From positions 1-5,917 of the forward strand of contig JAEWIG010000002.1 of assembly GCA_023387295.1 (NCBI GenBank): a stretch of 5,917 nucleotides of DNA, read 5' to 3'. The DNA is from Bacillota bacterium. GTDB lineage: Bacteria; Bacillota; Bacilli; Bacillales; Cytobacillaceae. Both the position numbers and the translations under genes were made by a program. The notes beneath the pieces were generated by a model, which saw only the letters and a program-made list of their open reading frames with translations, had not been told where the DNA came from and searched no databases. Of this stretch, positions 5,292 to 5,917 are shown piece by piece. Numbering within the stretch: position 1 is the stretch's first letter; each line of letters starts with the position of its first letter.

Positions 5292-5917
5292 ATGTACAAA
5301 ACCAAAGAAATCGCAGCATTGGTTGGGGTACATCCCAACACCGTACGGATATATGAAGAATGGAAATATATCTCATCTGTTCCGAGAGGTGAGAATGGCT
5401 ATCGCATATATTCAGACTTGCATTTATTTCAACTTAAAATAGCTAGAATCGCTTTTGGGTGTGAAATTGTTCAAGGGCTAATTAGGGCAAAGGCAAGAGC
5501 CATTGTAGAAGCTAGTGGTAAAGAGGATTTTACTCAAGCACTAGAACATGCACAGGCCTATTTGTCATATCTAGAAAAAGAATATAATCGGGCTATAGAA
5601 GCTATTGAACTTTCAGAGCAGTGGATGTGTGGTTTAGAATCTGCATCAGTTCAAACGTATACACGAAAAGAGGCTGCTCAGGTACTGGATCTCACACCTG
5701 AAGTTATAAGAAATTGGGAACGAAATGGATTGTTAACAGTCCCTAGACTCTCAGATGGATCTCGTTCATATACAGAGAATGAAATAATGAGATTGAAAAT
5801 TATTCGTACGCTAAGAGCGACTCATCATTCTATAAGTGCAATACTTCGGTTGATGAATAAAGCAGAAACAATGAGAGGGACTAATATTAATATTAAGAAA
5901 GTACTCGAAACACCTGA
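5292..5917 (+). CDS. MerR-family regulator with two tandem HTH domains (partial, C-terminus beyond right edge)
   Basis: Transcription regulator, probably of the ABC operon it closes. I translated 208 residues from ATG 5292; the frame is still open at the right edge. Residues about 2-55 are a MerR winged helix-turn-helix (TKEIAALVGVHPNTVRIYEE, wing GENGYRIYS). Residues about 78-110 form a charged helical, probably coiled-coil stretch. Residues about 122-190 are a second MerR-like domain (YTRKEAAQVLDLTPEVIRNW, wing SDGSRSYTENE, then a helical part). Classic MerR proteins have one such domain and dimerise through the coiled coil, so this duplicated layout is less usual; the effector domain, if any, is beyond the edge. 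The start lies 9 bases after the permease stop; AGGG (5281-5284) is a modest ribosome binding site overlapping that stop, suggesting coupled translation. Autoregulation through the inverted repeat at 3801-3825 is plausible but unproven. Confidence 0.88.
   Translation, partial: MYKTKEIAALVGVHPNTVRIYEEWKYISSVPRGENGYRIYSDLHLFQLKIARIAFGCEIVQGLIRAKARAIVEASGKEDFTQALEHAQAYLSYLEKEYNRAIEAIELSEQWMCGLESASVQTYTRKEAAQVLDLTPEVIRNWERNGLLTVPRLSDGSRSYTENEIMRLKIIRTLRATHHSISAILRLMNKAETMRGTNINIKKVLETP

Noticed and set aside
5159..5442. Short frames on both strands around the permease-regulator junction
   Set aside because: They overlap the permease 3' end and the MerR N-terminus, both of which have clear family motifs; the plus-strand frame at 5251 is the regulator read out of frame.

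Overview
The window looks like a low-GC member of the Bacillota, most likely a Bacillales chromosome. The evidence is AT-rich coding sequence, strong AGGAGG-type ribosome binding sites, and a textbook T-box riboswitch in front of an aminoacyl-tRNA synthetase gene. It holds six genes (two running off the ends), one decayed reading frame and several regulatory elements. I see no tRNA, rRNA, CRISPR array or intact mobile element.

Left part (1-951): a ferrochelatase gene on the minus strand, cut by the left edge, and a divergent plus-strand gene for a small AlkD-like HEAT-repeat protein, separated by a 227-base intergenic stretch. The ferrochelatase resembles the enterobacterial enzyme rather than the B. 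subtilis type.

Middle part (952-3576): after the AlkD-like gene comes a sigma-A-like promoter (1718-1746), a full T-box leader with a lysine (AAA) specifier and an intrinsic terminator (about 1755-2061), then a complete class II lysyl-tRNA synthetase. The synthetase is monocistronic and differs from the usual housekeeping enzyme in several motif positions. I infer that it is an auxiliary LysRS induced when uncharged tRNA-Lys accumulates.

Spacer (3577-3831): on the minus strand it reads as a degenerate coding remnant with three in-frame stops. It also holds a long imperfect inverted repeat. It ends in a perfect 9+9 inverted repeat whose right arm is the ribosome binding site of the next gene.

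Right part (3832-5917): a tight operon of an ABC ATPase, an ABC-2 type permease (4-base overlap) and a MerR-family regulator with two helix-turn-helix domains (9-base gap), cut by the right edge. The likely picture is an exporter whose own operon encodes the sensor-regulator. The palindrome over the first ribosome binding site is the obvious candidate for a control point. Whether the T-box LysRS and the exporter belong together, for example as resistance to a LysRS-directed compound, is speculation from adjacency only.
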